Positions 30,748 to 43,775 of a stretch of 64,000 nt of DNA are shown in pieces. The DNA is from Owenia fusiformis (taxonomy: Eukaryota; Annelida; Polychaeta; Sabellida; Oweniidae), in NCBI GenBank assembly GCA_903813345.2, contig CAIIXF020000003.1, positions 26,861,248 through 26,925,247 on the forward strand. Direction: 5' to 3'. A program made the translations under genes and the position numbers. Under the pieces are notes generated by a model. It was not told where the DNA came from. It did no database searches and saw nothing but the letters and a program-made list of their open reading frames with translations. The stretch's first letter is position 1; each line of letters opens with the position of its first letter.

Positions 30748-33700
30748 CTACACAAGCTTAGCAGTCTCAGCATCCTTCGAAGTCCGGCCATTTTGACCAT
30801 TTTCTTTGCTAATATCTGTGCGTCCATTTGACTCCTGTTCTTCAGGCTTCCATATGGATTTTTTGAGCATTGGATCTTTGCAATTGTCTTCATTATCTTG
30901 TACCCTATATGTGACCTGATTGCCTGTTGCTATACCTTTGTGGGCGCTGTACTTCTTTTGTCTCCTGAAGCAGGTGATTAACATTTTGAAGCCACTCGTT
31001 GAAATTCAAGTTATTCGAAAAGATTTTTCCAAAAATTGTTGTGTTAACATTAATTAATCGCCACAAAAAAAGAAGACAATCAGAGAGAACGCAACGAAAA
31101 TGTAAAAAATGTATCACTTCATTCTTCCTTCTTTGAAATAAATACTTACCACAACAAGTTATACCCTAGCTCAAAATCTTAGATGAGATATCCGAAAATA
31201 TATTTCAAAAACAATTAAAGAAATCTAAACGGTAATGTATCATTTACATTTTTTAATTGACGCGACCTTTTATACTTTAATTTAAATTCCATTAGATATA
31301 AGCTATATGACTTACTTTCTCCAGTAGCACACAATGAGCAAAACTATAATACAGATAAGAATAAACGCTGCCACTCCACATACAGCACCAATGTGCCAGC
31401 CTAACAGGCACCCTGGAGCTGAAAAAATCAAATAAGTTATCTATCATATTTTCTGAAACAAAGTATTGACGTCGGTTATAAAAATGGTTAACTGTAATAG
31501 AATATAATTAATGTCTGGCCTATTGATAACCCCTCATTCTGCATTTTAATATCATCTAAATCACGTACTGTAAGTCCATTGTGTTGTGTCAATTTTCGGA
31601 TTACATCCGTAACACTCCTTATATGGCAACCAGGTGCCTGCTTCGAAACACTCTCCACCGATCAGACATGAGTTTAGCTGGAATGTAGAATGAAGGATCT
31701 AGATATACGCCGAGAAGCAATATGACCACTAATTCGTCAATGTGATAAGCACATGTATGATTATCGCAAGAGCCAAATATTTGAGAAGTAAATGTGATAG
31801 TTCCCTGGTATGTTTGATGAAGATGACGAGTATACTGGAACATTTTTGATTGGAATTAATAATTGAAGTTTTTATTTATTATTCAGAAAACAAACAGCAT
31901 GAACAGGGGAATTTTATCCAGCTATCAGACAATTGTCAAGGCCCATACTTCACAACCGGAAGTCAGCTGGATATGGCGTCCATAACTAGACCACTGAAAC
32001 GTCAAAGTTAAGTTCGATTTTCGGGTATTGTAGGTCTGAACAGTTTGTAAAATCTGAACAATTTCACTTATGTACTCGAAATAACAGAAATTTAAACTAT
32101 AATTATATCATAAAATATATCATATAATAAAATAAAATGGCCGAACCTTTTTCACACAAACGTCTGATCCTGACCCTTGGCATGCCTGGCAGTAAGAGTC
32201 ATATGTTATATACATAAGCTGCTCCCCTACTATCTCACCATCGTTGCTGATCATAACAAGGTACCTATCAAAAATATATTGTAATGACTAAGTCATTCTT
32301 TGTACTCCCAAAATGCCAACAGTTGAGCCTCGAATAAACATGAATAATTCCAATATAGTTGTGTTAGAACATATTATGATTTATATTGATCGAAATGTAA
32401 ATTTTCACATACTTTGATAACGTTTCGGGATGTAACTCCAAATATTCAGTGCCTCTTTTCTTACGTCGGTTTTTTATTGATGCAATAGGACAGAGAACCT
32501 CTTCAAACGTTAAAAATGTTGCTGCAACCGTTACATTTTCACCATGTTGAGTCCCATCTGTAGATTCCTTAGAATAAAAAATAATCAAACATACATTACA
32601 AAAGTGATTTAAATTATTTTAAAAACATGTTTAAAATGCACATTAAGGTGAATATTTGAAAATCATATTTGAAACGTAAATGCGTCGTCAAAAATCGTAA
32701 AAGAAGTGAAGTGTCCCTTATTAAGAACAATTTAATAGGGTTAGATTTATTTTTCATTCCATATTGTCAATTGGAACCAGGTTTAACAAGAATCGTGAAA
32801 ATATATGTCAATTGTACCTCTAGTATTTGGATATGGCAAGTAAGAGAATCTGAATCAACAAAATGTTTCCCAACAATTCGTGGTCCGTGACAAGGCCTAG
32901 CTCTTGTATCACAGATTCCTTTGTTTGTTATGTACCACACTTCCGGTGCCTGGTTCTTCATGACAGAGCAATCAGCGCCGATGTATTTATCATTACAGTG
33001 GCAAATCCCGTTCATGCAACGTCCTTTTTCACTGCAGTCGTTTGGGCATAGATAGGACTTGATTCTTGAAGGGGGTTTGATTGCATTAGGACCCTCCCTT
33101 GGCTCGGGTTCCCATAGGGTTAGATTTTTCTTTATTTCTTGTGAACATTTTTCTTTATACGAGTCTAATGCATCATTAGCCCATTTTGGACCATCTGCTA
33201 GCTAAAAAGCAAGTATGTGTGTTGTACAATATAGAATGCAGTACTATGAATGGGCAAAGTATGAGAAATATAGAACATTTGAGCCTTTTTGAAATAGGTT
33301 GTCTACATGTCCAAGTTGATGTAGTTCACACAGTCTTCACATCAGTCATGCTTCAACTTACTTATGTTAACATTGTTCGCTTGTCTTGAGAAATCTGTTC
33401 TTTTATTGTATTTTATAAAACATATCATTTATTCAGATAATAATAGTATCGTGAATTTTCATTCTCCAAAAAGTAATGGTACTGTTGAGTTGCCTCATTC
33501 AGTACAAGTTCAGCCACACCTTTAAAATGAATAACTGCCCTTTTCTGTGTCAATGTACCATGTTAAACAGTAGTGTTTCTAAAGTACCTGAATATCGGCA
33601 ATACACCCAGGTACATCATCAAACGGCACTGTCCTTATGCCATCACATCCACTTCTACCAGCGAAACTACCAGAGAGAAGACGTTCACAGTGAGAAACTG

Positions 33701-36700
33701 CTCTTTCTAATGTCCAACCACTTGGCGTCGGCCACGTTTGTGTCTGAAAGAGGATTAAAACTGAAATCATTCAGTGTACAATCAATTTCAAATGTTGGTA
33801 TCGAGCAATAAAAGAGAGTGAAAAGGGTAACATAAACAGCTCTTGCGAACAATGTTTCATTTATAGTTAATCGTAGGTAAGGTTACTGGCTAAAATTATG
33901 AACCAAACAACCAGCTAATTAAACCGTACACAACATTATTTTTCCCTGACTTTGTCAGAGTTTGTGTGAAGACAAGATATGTAATACCTTTATTAACGAA
34001 CATTGTCTTTGTAAATATCGCTCTTGGTTACTGTAATAGCTACCGTCATATAAAATGTATCTGAAACTTAACGTGAGATAATATACACTGTACATACTGG
34101 TTGATGGTCCTTTAATTCAAAGTCAAATGGAAACTCATCAGCATCGTCATCTTGCTCCAAACCAAAGTCATCAGTCACATAACCATCTCCATCAGCCGAT
34201 CTTTTCTTTCTATGTATACGTGGTTGCATGTGATTTATGATGTCATAACCTTCGGTGCATACTTCCTGTGGGTCTACGGGTGTACATGTAACAAACTCTG
34301 CAGGACCGTTGTCTGGGTCCATGCATCTGCAGTATTTCTTTGGGTACATCATTTCAGCCTGCTTGTTTTGGAATGTGCCGTTGTAGAGACTGTTTGCCGA
34401 ACTGTTGATCCTTTAGGGCACAAGGGTGATATTTGTTTTAACAAAGTCAAACAAGAAAAATATTAACATGCTAAAACTCAAAATGAGAATCTACATAGCT
34501 TCAAATATTTATATATGAACCGACCAGTAGTAAATATTTATCAACATTTTGCACAATCTTTTTGTTGTTAGATTGAGGCGATATCTATAATAAAAATTTC
34601 AGGCATGCATTGTTTCGTTAAATGTCGTGTGAGCAATTTTGGGAGCCAACTCTAATGGCGTTTAGGTTACCTCCAATCCATCAAGAATGGAGTTGGCTGT
34701 AGGTAATCTTTAAATTCTCCAGCATAATCACTCCCGTCCCTCATTTTGAGATCCTTTTTACATCCTGGCTCAACCCACATTCTATCCCAATCAAAGCAGT
34801 TCCTTTCCCTGCCCCTACAGCTAGGGTAGTTATCAAGCTTGCCGCAAAGGCCTTCAGTGAGTCCATAATCTGCTGATGATGGGTAGATATGGGCGTTTAC
34901 GAAACCGAAGTCGCTTGCAACGACTACAACGTATGTTCCTGTTGGAAAATGTATCTGAAATAGCATAAGACCTTCACTGTCAATAAAATGTCTGGATACA
35001 ATTATAAATACATGTTTCAAAATGTATACCAAAGGACGACCAGTGGTATAAAGAGTGACTCAAAGAAATAAAGTACCATTAATTTTAGATATTCTCACCT
35101 CATATCGCTTTCCATCATTGGATTGGATTAATTTTGTACCACTTGCAAGTTCTCCATTTTGGAAAAGAGTCCTCTTTAATCGTTTTGACTCAAATGATCT
35201 ATCACCCCAGACAACAACGTCTTCCTTCTTGCCGCATCTAAAGTCAATAAAGATGTCAGCATTTGAATAACAAACACACATTAAGATATAAATCACTTAT
35301 TCCACACGTTTTTGCAACCAGGATTTCCCAGTTGATAGTGTGTTAAGTATGTTTACAATTGAATAATGTTTACAAAAAGGCAAATGTATTACTTTCTAAA
35401 ATTCACATTAACTAGCATGAACAAGCGTTGATAATGTTCTTTGACAAAAAGGTCAATTATGAGGTAGGGTCTGAACTCTAGGAGTTTCCCTCATCCATTG
35501 GTAATCCTCATACCTGTCAATGACAATGACGTCATCAGTGACCTTAACTGCAACGGCACAATTACAACTGGCTCCCTGACACTCTTTATAGATGGCGTGT
35601 ACTTCAAACGGCATGGTCTTGTGTTTGTACAAAACATACTCTCCCAGAAAGTAGTTGTTGTAAAAGCTGAAAAAATATATTCTTCTCTTCAGTTATTGAA
35701 ATTCTTGCTTTACTCTCAAAATCAAAATAAGTTTGAAATAGTCCCTCCTCTAACTACAAACAGCAGATAACTAAAACACGGCATTATTTTCCTTCTGTAT
35801 TTTTACTACTTTGTATTCGTTTGACCTCGCTTCTTCAATCTTCGAACACAGACCTCCAGAGCTCATAACTCCTTCTTCTGGAAAAAGGAGGTACGAATCC
35901 TGGATGCCTGTGTTCGTAAGATGCGCTTCTTAAAAGAGAGCTTCGCCTTCAGTAGTTTATAACTAAACTCTGCGCGCAGGGTATGATTTTACATACCATC
36001 CATCGAATGTTGTGAGATGTGGGTCGTTGATGGATTTGCATACAGCGCCTTCTATGTTCATAGGTTCTGTCTTTACCATTATCTAACAAATAAAAAATGC
36101 TATACTGATAATCAGATTATGTTTTCTACAGAGAAGATACTCTCTGTGATGTGTTGTCTGGTAAAATGGTGGAAGGTATCCAACTAATATCAGACATATT
36201 TCCAGATTGAACAATAGTACATCATATTTACAAGTGCACACGAATGTAATAAAATCACTCATGATCAAAAGAATGACATATATAGAACGTATAATACAAT
36301 CCTTAAATTGGCTGCTTCTTTTACATGAAATATGTACACTTACTGTAATATCAGGTACTGTGTATTCCTGCCAAAAGCTTGGTGTCATGTCCTTCATCCC
36401 AACCTAATTGAAAAAATGAATGACAAATATAGATAAAATACTTGAGACCCAAAATATGCAAATGACTTATATCCTTTGATATTTAAACATTTATTTATCC
36501 GTATTTTGTTGAACTCCTAATCTTAATTTTACCCAGCTGGTATTTTGGGCTCATTATCAGAAACTTCATTTAAATATGTACTCTAGATGTTTATCTTTTT
36601 TTAAAGTATTGAACTCAATTTCTGATAATGAGCCCAAATTAACACCAGTCTCTATTGTCTCTATACCTCTTCTTCGACCATCATCATCATTCCTTTGTTC

Positions 36701-39700
36701 GATGTCCCTGCGTCTTGGTATGTGCTATCACCCATGGCTTTCACTTCAATCTCATGAATCTCGTCCCATGTACTCGCCTTTATCCTATAAAGTAAAACAT
36801 CTTCTTGACTCCTTCACACTCACTTCATGCATGTATGTTCATATTGTATGTTTTCAATAATTTTGGTATCTAAACAGTATGGTATTTATACCTGTACGTG
36901 CAATCGCCAGCCATCAGTAATTTATCTTCCCTGGGAACCACTTCTTTACCACACCACATTTTCCGCTGATTGTATGGGTCAACCCTATCATTGATTTCTT
37001 TCATCGACACCCTTAGTTCACAATCGGGGTCTTCGCAAGATGGCGGCACCGTCATCCTGAACTTGACCTTTCCACCTTGTGTCTTGCCCTTTGTAACGTT
37101 CACTGCTAAACCGCTGTTTAATATCTAAAATAATTCATTTTGATGAAAGAAATTATGGGATTGGGCCATGCCTTTCAATTATGGTTTCTCTTGAACTATT
37201 GTGCTGGCCCTGTAATGTTACGTATTAATCTTTGCTTGCAGCCAATCCCAGTCTAATTTTGATTTCCTGCATGCATACGTGTTTATCAAGTACTTACTTG
37301 TATGCCAGCAAAATATCCATTACTTTCTACCCATGGACCAAACTCTGTATCACCATGGAATATGGATCGCACTTTGCATGATAACTACAATAAAAATGCA
37401 AACGGAACAAATCATTAAGAATCAGGTCAAAATTCAAAAGTATTCTTTAATTTTATTTTGTTACTCTCTTCTCTGTTACTATGGAAACCGATGTTAACCA
37501 ATCTCACCTTTGTTCCTATGTATTGTCTCCAGGTTTCTTGTGGCAATGTGCCAACAGTTATACCATCTAAAGTCTCTGGAATTGAAGTGATCTTTTTGTC
37601 GTTTGAGAACCAGTTCACTTCGTATTTGATAGGAGTGTTATCGTCTTGTTTAGCTGGGATTATGACACACTTGAAATTCACCTTGCCGCCTTCTCTTTTC
37701 CATTGTACAAACGGGTGTGCTGTTACGTGTGGATATGCTGTGAAAAGAAATACCAATTGTAGAAATATAATGAATATAGGAAAAATTGTTGTAAAAATAG
37801 ATCCATGGTTGATAGAAAGATGTCAGTAGTAGAAGTTGATTGCCTTAGTATAGACGATAGAGATGGAACCTGAACCTGAAGATGCTGTCTTTTTTCTACC
37901 TATAATGCTTATGTTTTTTTTACAAACGGTACAAAATATGCATCTGTCTCTTAGGTAAACGTACTCATCTTAGTCTACATCTTAATTGAAATGCGACTTG
38001 GACAGAAGGCGGCCAAGGTGACAACTATAATCACTGAGCTTGTTGTTAGTCGAGGCACTGGTCATGGGTCAAAATGATTGTGCTAGTTATGAATTGTTTT
38101 TAAATTATTACCTAGGTCGTACAGGCGAATGTCATCAATTCCTATTTCTCCCGTCCATGCTTTGTTTGTAGCGTTAATTATTCGACCCTCAAAAACCACT
38201 CTATACTCCCCAGTTGGGAGAACCACTTCTGCCTTTTGCCACTGGTCGCCTTGGTTACCTGAAAAGAAACATACGGAGTATAAAATGAAAGTTAACATAA
38301 GAATAAAAAGAGCGATAAACCAAATTTGAAAAACAAAGTGTGCAAATTCGAATTACTAAAGGTTGCTACACTGGAAAGGGACGTCATTATGACGTTGTTT
38401 GTATTGGTATACTTCAAATCTGCTTGTGAAATGTGGTTGTTTCTGGACGTAGCCCCTAGATGAAATGCCATCTTTGTAAGTGTATAGAAAAAAACATTTG
38501 AACTAACCGGAGAGTGCCCAGTATGGTTTCTCAGTGTGCACAGCAGGCCCCCGAGTGTATACACTTAACGTTCCCCAGTCTTGCCCATAAAGTCGGTACC
38601 AGAATACCAGTTTCCTTCTATAGAACCCGGATAAGATATCTGTGGCGAGTCTTGTTTCCCACTTCGGACCAGGCGTGATTTGACCATCAGCATTCAAATA
38701 TACATAGTGTCCTGAAACAAGGTAAACACATATGAGTAACTGTTGTACAGGGTGTCCAAAAACAGGACCGAAGAAAAGGCTAATTATCTTGATTCACAAG
38801 GTTTCAATTGCTCCAACTTCCCTTTGGAAGTCGAAGATACCCATTATCAGCGTTTAACTGTACATTTAAAGAAATGAACATATTCCTGAATTAGATTTTG
38901 GTTTCATTTCTGACTTCATTTGTTTTATCAATCTCTAGCTTTAAAGAGGAGACGTAGAATATCTGGATTGTGGTTCGCAACTGAACTTTTTAGTTATCTC
39001 AAATGTGGTTGCATTCATTGCACATACTGTCTTTGACTGACAGTCTGCATGTATTTGAAAACCACAATATTTGATCATCTAAAAAAATTAAAGCCACAAA
39101 TTTTCGTATGCGTTATATTTTCGATGAAGTGTAGTGTTAAGTGTAAGTGAAGAGAGTGCATTCAATATCCTAAATTAAGTCGTATTTGCAGTCTTTATTC
39201 AAGATGTAATATTTGAAAATTAATTTAAGTTTTAATAAGTTTGTACAAATATTCTAATGGCAACTTGAAATCTAATGAGATTTTTGGCATTGGAAACTAA
39301 AAACCAAGACTAGTATTCATAACAATTCAAACAATGGGTGTTCAATTTTGGATATTGCAATATAAGACGCTTGATAAAATCAAAATTTAAAACTGCAAGT
39401 ACCATTCATCAATTAATTATAAAATAACATATTGCAACTACAATCATTGCCCCTTATATGGTTCATTTAATTTGTGAATTAACAAATCGGAAAATAAAAT
39501 GACAGTTGGTCGGATTTTAATAAATTAGTTGAGAGATATGGGTGAAAGTCAGTCTCTATGCTGCTCTATATAGTTTTTTAGAAATTCCAGAAAGAAGAGT
39601 ACCTCGGAATCGTAACAAAGTAGTTTGGATTAACATTCCTTAATTTCCAAATTATTACAATGCAATTACATATGATACGCAAACGCATTCAAATGCATAA

Positions 39701-40981
39701 ATATGTTTTTATGCTACATATACAGATATCCATAAAAATCTCAATGAAGTTTTAGTAAAGTATATGTTTTGTTATTCAGTAATGTAACGATGTATGGCAT
39801 AAACAGTACTTATTCCATGTGAGGTGAGGTTTCGGGTACATTACAGCGGGATCTCGGTAAGATATCTGTATTTCCCTCGGGATATACCCCATATCGAAAC
39901 CTTCCATTACATAACCCATATCCAGCAATTGTAACTACAATACCTTCTTAACATAACCCATATTCATCAATTGTATACCTTCAGGGGACCTCCTACTGTG
40001 ATCCATGAGTGGCATATTCTCGACATCTCTGTCAGCAGCCTTCACTCTTTTCCAAGTGACCTCGTCGGTTAGTGTGTACGTAGTTAGTCCGCATAGTTGG
40101 GGAATCTCATCGGACTCAAATGAACAGCCAAATCGTTGTATTTCTAAAATCATCAAAATCGACAATGTATGACGAACTGCACATGACAATGGGAGCACGA
40201 AGAAAGCAATGAATACATTATGGTCCTAGTGTATATTGTTTTATACATATACAGTCTAGTACACCTATGGAGACAAAAAATATGTTCACCTTAGGTGGAT
40301 GTTCAATACAGAATGGCAAATCTATACAGAACTCAGTGGAGTATGTGCTGAGAAGAGGTGTTCACTAGACCCAGATGTTCACTAGAGAGAGTTGTTAAAT
40401 TTACTAGTTCACGGGTTTTACTGTACATCAAATAACAAGGCTATAATTGATATATTCAATGCTTTATTGTACTAAAAATCCCTTTCAAGTGAGTGTACAG
40501 CAAATAAACATGATAAAATAAAACTAAAACTATAAATTCTCTGATTAGAGAATCTCTCAAAAATCAACAATAGCTCTTCGATAATGGATTTTTGTACAAC
40601 CACTACCAATCAGTTTGTTAAAAGTGAGGAAAAGTCAAAAAAGTATTTAATCTAACCTAAAACAAAATAAATATCTAACACCATCCTATTGTGATAAGTG
40701 TACCTCCTCATTCTGATGGTTCAAGATGAGGCAATTTGTCTCATTTAGATCAGAGAATATTGCATTACAATCTGATGTTGACCAGATCGTTTTGTTGTGG
40801 TATTACGCACAAGGTCTCGACAACCACATAGCATCACTCTAAACACACAAGCTCATAAATCGTAAATAGCTGTTGTACTAAGTAAAATGAGGTATACCTT
40901 TAGCCTGCATCAAAGGTAGAACCAGGAATAAAATCCCCCACTTCATATCTGTTTCTTGTTCTCCTCGCTTATGCGGTGCCC
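30748..40981 (-). CDS. MAM, VWFD and EGF-like domain type I membrane protein (VWDE-like), 21 exons
   Basis: Exons in transcript order: 40898-40981 (ATG at 40946), 39979-40143, 38508-38711, 38112-38258, 37508-37737, 37298-37384, 36892-37124, 36667-36784, 36344-36403, 35997-36082, 35514-35666, 35099-35237, 34671-34954, 34098-34410, 33588-33743, 32818-33201, 32413-32567, 32147-32264, 31569-31677, 31316-31418, 30748-30964. All are GT-AG and every phase agrees, giving 1169 aa. Signal peptide MKWGILFLVLPLMQA; MAM about 22-186 (ends GEIGIDDIRLYDLG); VWDE-type N-terminal region 189-440; VWFD about 443-610 (NDPHLTTFDG ... GLCGKLDNYP); furin-type sites RKKR near 719 and RRKKR near 970; EGF-like about 860-887 (CPNDCSEKGRCMNGICHC); membrane-proximal Cys-rich segment; one TM helix about 1072-1096; Lys/Glu/Asn-rich tail of about 72 aa. 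Known: VWFD, EGF and MAM domains mediate extracellular adhesion and assembly. Inferred: a surface matrix or adhesion protein, possibly cleaved by furin. A cag acceptor at 40982 implies an upstream 5' UTR exon. Confidence 0.93.
36537..36649. mobile_element. 113-bp MITE beside a splice donor
   Basis: CTGGTATTTTGGGCTCATTA then TCAGAAA is mirrored by TTTCTGATAATGAGCCCAAA then TTAACACCAG. It lies in the intron after exon 8 of the MAM/VWFD gene, about 12 bp from the donor at 36661-36666. Confidence 0.8.
38712..39978. other. Intron 2 of the MAM/VWFD gene
   Basis: AT-rich intron. Near 38746 it has one end (TACAGGGTGTCCAAAAACAG) of the element family also ending at 61849. No right terminus was found and nothing else was recognised. 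Confidence 0.55.
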
Positions 40982-41648
40982 TGAAAAGACAAAATCGAAA
41001 CAAATTAGGAATTCGTATTCAGGTATTTGATACTTGAACTCTCGAGTCTTTCTCTTTTGACTAAATGGTAGTGTCTTAACATATACTTCCCCATATGTTT
41101 ATTTTACATGTTTATTGGAATGAGATGGTTAGGTAGTATTTGGGTTATTGTGTGTACACCTACAGGAGTGTGTTATGTAACGTGAATAAGTGTTATGTAA
41201 CACATATGCAAGGTACTGATTGATTGATGTAGTTTATTTAGTGTCTGTTGGTCTGTTGTTTTTCTACATTATTTGTGTGTGCCTCTTATTGTAACTAAGT
41301 AAATAAAGCGTTAAAGAGGTAAACTTGAAATCAATTGAAATTGATTCAAAGTACAGTTTCGTTCACTATATTATCGGGATGACCTCATATCAGGTCATAC
41401 AGTCTAGAAATCTATAATAACCAACTCTGTGAGCTAAACCATTAACGTACAGGAAGAACATGTACTGAAACATGTACATGTACAGTAGTTATCAGGATTT
41501 TGAACCTTTTCATGTATAAGGTTGCGACTCTGGGACCTTGAGCTTAAAATGATTAGTAGTTGGCACTGGCTAAAGGTAAACTGAATAAATCATCTCAAAT
41601 GTTCTAAATCAAGCTGGTGAGGATCCTGATAATTTAGAAACGTGATTT
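40982..41648. promoter_or_regulatory. Shared 5' region of two divergent genes
   Basis: Only 0.7 kb separates the start of the minus-strand MAM/VWFD gene (ATG 40946) from the plus-strand TRIM gene (ATG 41649). A 3' splice site at 40982 shows that the minus-strand transcript starts further right, inside this interval or within the TRIM gene. A possible 3' splice site (AATTTAG at about 41637) precedes the TRIM start. No TATA box or other core element was convincing. Confidence 0.45.
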
Positions 41649-43547
41649 ATGAGTTATAGCATGGAAACGGAATTTGATACAGAGTTGGATAAAATAAGGA
41701 AAATCTGTGTGTGTACAATTTGCAGTGAGCCTCTAAAGGCACCTGTGACATTTCCATGTTTGCATATGTACTGTCAGGAGTGTGTTCATGATTCAAAATC
41801 AAACACAACAAGTGAATGTCCTCAATGCACAAATGAGGACACAACTGAAGCAATTACGATGACGCCAAGTGTAACAATGGGTCGTATACACGACGTACTA
41901 CATCCAAAGGCTCCAAAGACAAAGACTGGTGAATATGAGTGTAGTGTTTGCGTTATAGTCGACAGTGATTCCAAGACAAAAGCGGTTGCAAAATGCATTG
42001 AATGTGATCAAAAACTCTGTGAAAATTGTGTCAAAATGCACGGTGCAATAAAACTATTGAAAGATCATAATCTTATCGACCTACCAGGTGATAATAGTGT
42101 GAATGCTAAAGCAGAGCTAGATGCTATTAAAGCAAGCCATGCATTCTGTTTAAAGCACACCGATAAGCCACTCGAATACGTCTGTGAAATAGACAAAACT
42201 GTACTTTGTCCAACATGTTGTATTGTCAATCACCCTGGTCATATATGTACAAGTGTTACAGATGCTGCTGAATCCGTTCGTGAGTCCTTAAAACTCCTTC
42301 TTGATAATGGAAATGAACGAATTGGTGGTTACACAGAGGCACTAGAAAATGCAGGTGAATTTGAGAAGGATCTGAAACACAGTGCAGACGAAGGAAGGAC
42401 TAGTATCGAAAATGATAGAGCTGCGTGTATAGCAGCAATAAATAAGACATTTGATGAGATGAAAGCTTCATTAGACAAAGTGGAGAAAACTTGTCTTGAA
42501 GCTAACGATCGCCATGTGATAGAATTAAAGCAATCAATGTCACAAATCGAACATCAAATGAGTCAAATAACTATACTAAAAGCATATGGTCATCCTTCGG
42601 AACTTGTGACGCTTTCTTCAGCATTTGAAAAGAAATCGAGGGATTGGGCAATTCCACCATCTCCGAGGACAGATTACAGAGTAAGTGTTAATGTCACTTC
42701 TTCCGGTATATTTGACAATCGTATTGAATTTGGTAATGTGACAACTTCATCCATCAAAAGACAGACGACACTTCTTGCAAAATCAGTTGTCGTCCAGTGC
42801 AAACTTTTGACTGAATCTGTCCTCAACGATCTTGATGTTCTCGATAGTAAAGATGTTGTTGCTACTACGGGGAATGTGGCGATGTTATACGATTCTAATT
42901 TTAAGCTTAAAAAGAAGATCGAGGGCCAGAATATGTGGTCAGTGACATCTATGTCAAGGGGAAATATCGCATTCACCCATAACTCTGACGTCATCAGTAT
43001 TTACGACAAAGATGGCGACCATATCCATGATCTTCAAATTGAAAACGCAAAGTATCTTCGTGGTATAGCAACCGATGTACATGGCAATCTTGTCGTTTCT
43101 GACCTTGGAAGCAAAGTTGTGTCACATATCGATATTGGTACAGGCGAAACACTGTCCAAAACAGAGAATGCCTCATTCCTTTGGCCAGGCTATGTAACAA
43201 AGAACAGCAAGGATGTAACGATAGTGTCTGATTATGATGCGGATTGTATCATTGCAATTGATCGTAACACTGATCAAGAACTCTTTCGTTATGGCAAACG
43301 TGGAGCTGGTGACAATGAAATGAACAACCCTAGAGATGTCTGTACCGACTGTGATGACAACATCATTGTAGCGGATTCAGCAAACTACAGGGTGGTCCTC
43401 CTGAGTCCCGAGGGGAAGCTCATAAGATATCTTCTGACTGAGAAAGACGGTCTACAATACCCCTGGGGTCTGGCAATAGACAGCGATGAAAATCTTCTTG
43501 TTGGTGACAGTCAAGGAAAAGTATTTGTCGTAAAATACAGAGGATGA
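41649..43547 (+). CDS. TRIM-type RING E3 ubiquitin ligase with NHL-like C-terminus, single exon
   Basis: 632 aa without introns. RING C3HC4: C22, C25, C37, H39, C42, C45, C57, C60. B-box-like zinc region about 96-145 (CSVC ... CIECDQKLCENC). B-box 2 about 166-207 (CLKHTDKPLEYVCEID ... CPTCCIVNHPGH). Coiled coil about 210-330. The C-terminal region about 385-632 has repeated beta-propeller blade motifs of NHL type (GIATDVHGNLVVSD, PRDVCTDCDDNIIVAD, PWGLAIDSDENLLVGD). Known: TRIM-NHL proteins are cytoplasmic E3 ligases that choose substrates or RNA through the propeller. Inferred: a TRIM2/3/56-like member of an expanded invertebrate family. The second ATG (41661, A at -3 and G at +4) has a much better context than the first, so the protein may start at Met5. 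A lack of introns fits a retroposed origin or the common single-exon TRIM expansions. Head-to-head with the MAM/VWFD gene. Confidence 0.93.
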   Translation: MSYSMETEFDTELDKIRKICVCTICSEPLKAPVTFPCLHMYCQECVHDSKSNTTSECPQCTNEDTTEAITMTPSVTMGRIHDVLHPKAPKTKTGEYECSVCVIVDSDSKTKAVAKCIECDQKLCENCVKMHGAIKLLKDHNLIDLPGDNSVNAKAELDAIKASHAFCLKHTDKPLEYVCEIDKTVLCPTCCIVNHPGHICTSVTDAAESVRESLKLLLDNGNERIGGYTEALENAGEFEKDLKHSADEGRTSIENDRAACIAAINKTFDEMKASLDKVEKTCLEANDRHVIELKQSMSQIEHQMSQITILKAYGHPSELVTLSSAFEKKSRDWAIPPSPRTDYRVSVNVTSSGIFDNRIEFGNVTTSSIKRQTTLLAKSVVVQCKLLTESVLNDLDVLDSKDVVATTGNVAMLYDSNFKLKKKIEGQNMWSVTSMSRGNIAFTHNSDVISIYDKDGDHIHDLQIENAKYLRGIATDVHGNLVVSDLGSKVVSHIDIGTGETLSKTENASFLWPGYVTKNSKDVTIVSDYDADCIIAIDRNTDQELFRYGKRGAGDNEMNNPRDVCTDCDDNIIVADSANYRVVLLSPEGKLIRYLLTEKDGLQYPWGLAIDSDENLLVGDSQGKVFVVKYRG

Positions 43548-43732
43548 GATAGATACAATGATACTGAACAAAAGGAGATACATATTATGTCCGAAACAAA
43601 ATTTTGGCTTCATACCCCAAAATTAGAAAAAACAACTCCGACAAACGTACCATTTTAGTTTTAAAAAAATCAAAACTTGCAATGAGTTATCGTAATCACA
43701 TTATAAATCGTCGCCTATTGCGAAATCTCTCT

Positions 43733-43738
43733 AATAAA
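43733..43738 (+). promoter_or_regulatory. Poly(A) signal AATAAA of the TRIM gene
   Basis: First AATAAA about 185 bp after the stop codon; a second AATAAA follows at 43770-43775. Either could direct 3' end formation. Confidence 0.5.
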
Positions 43739-43775
43739 TATATAGAATTGATTAATATATGAGAATTCAAATAAA

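Noticed and set aside
42674-43200. Minus-strand frames opposite the TRIM gene
   Set aside because: Shadows of the plus-strand coding frame; no domain of their own.
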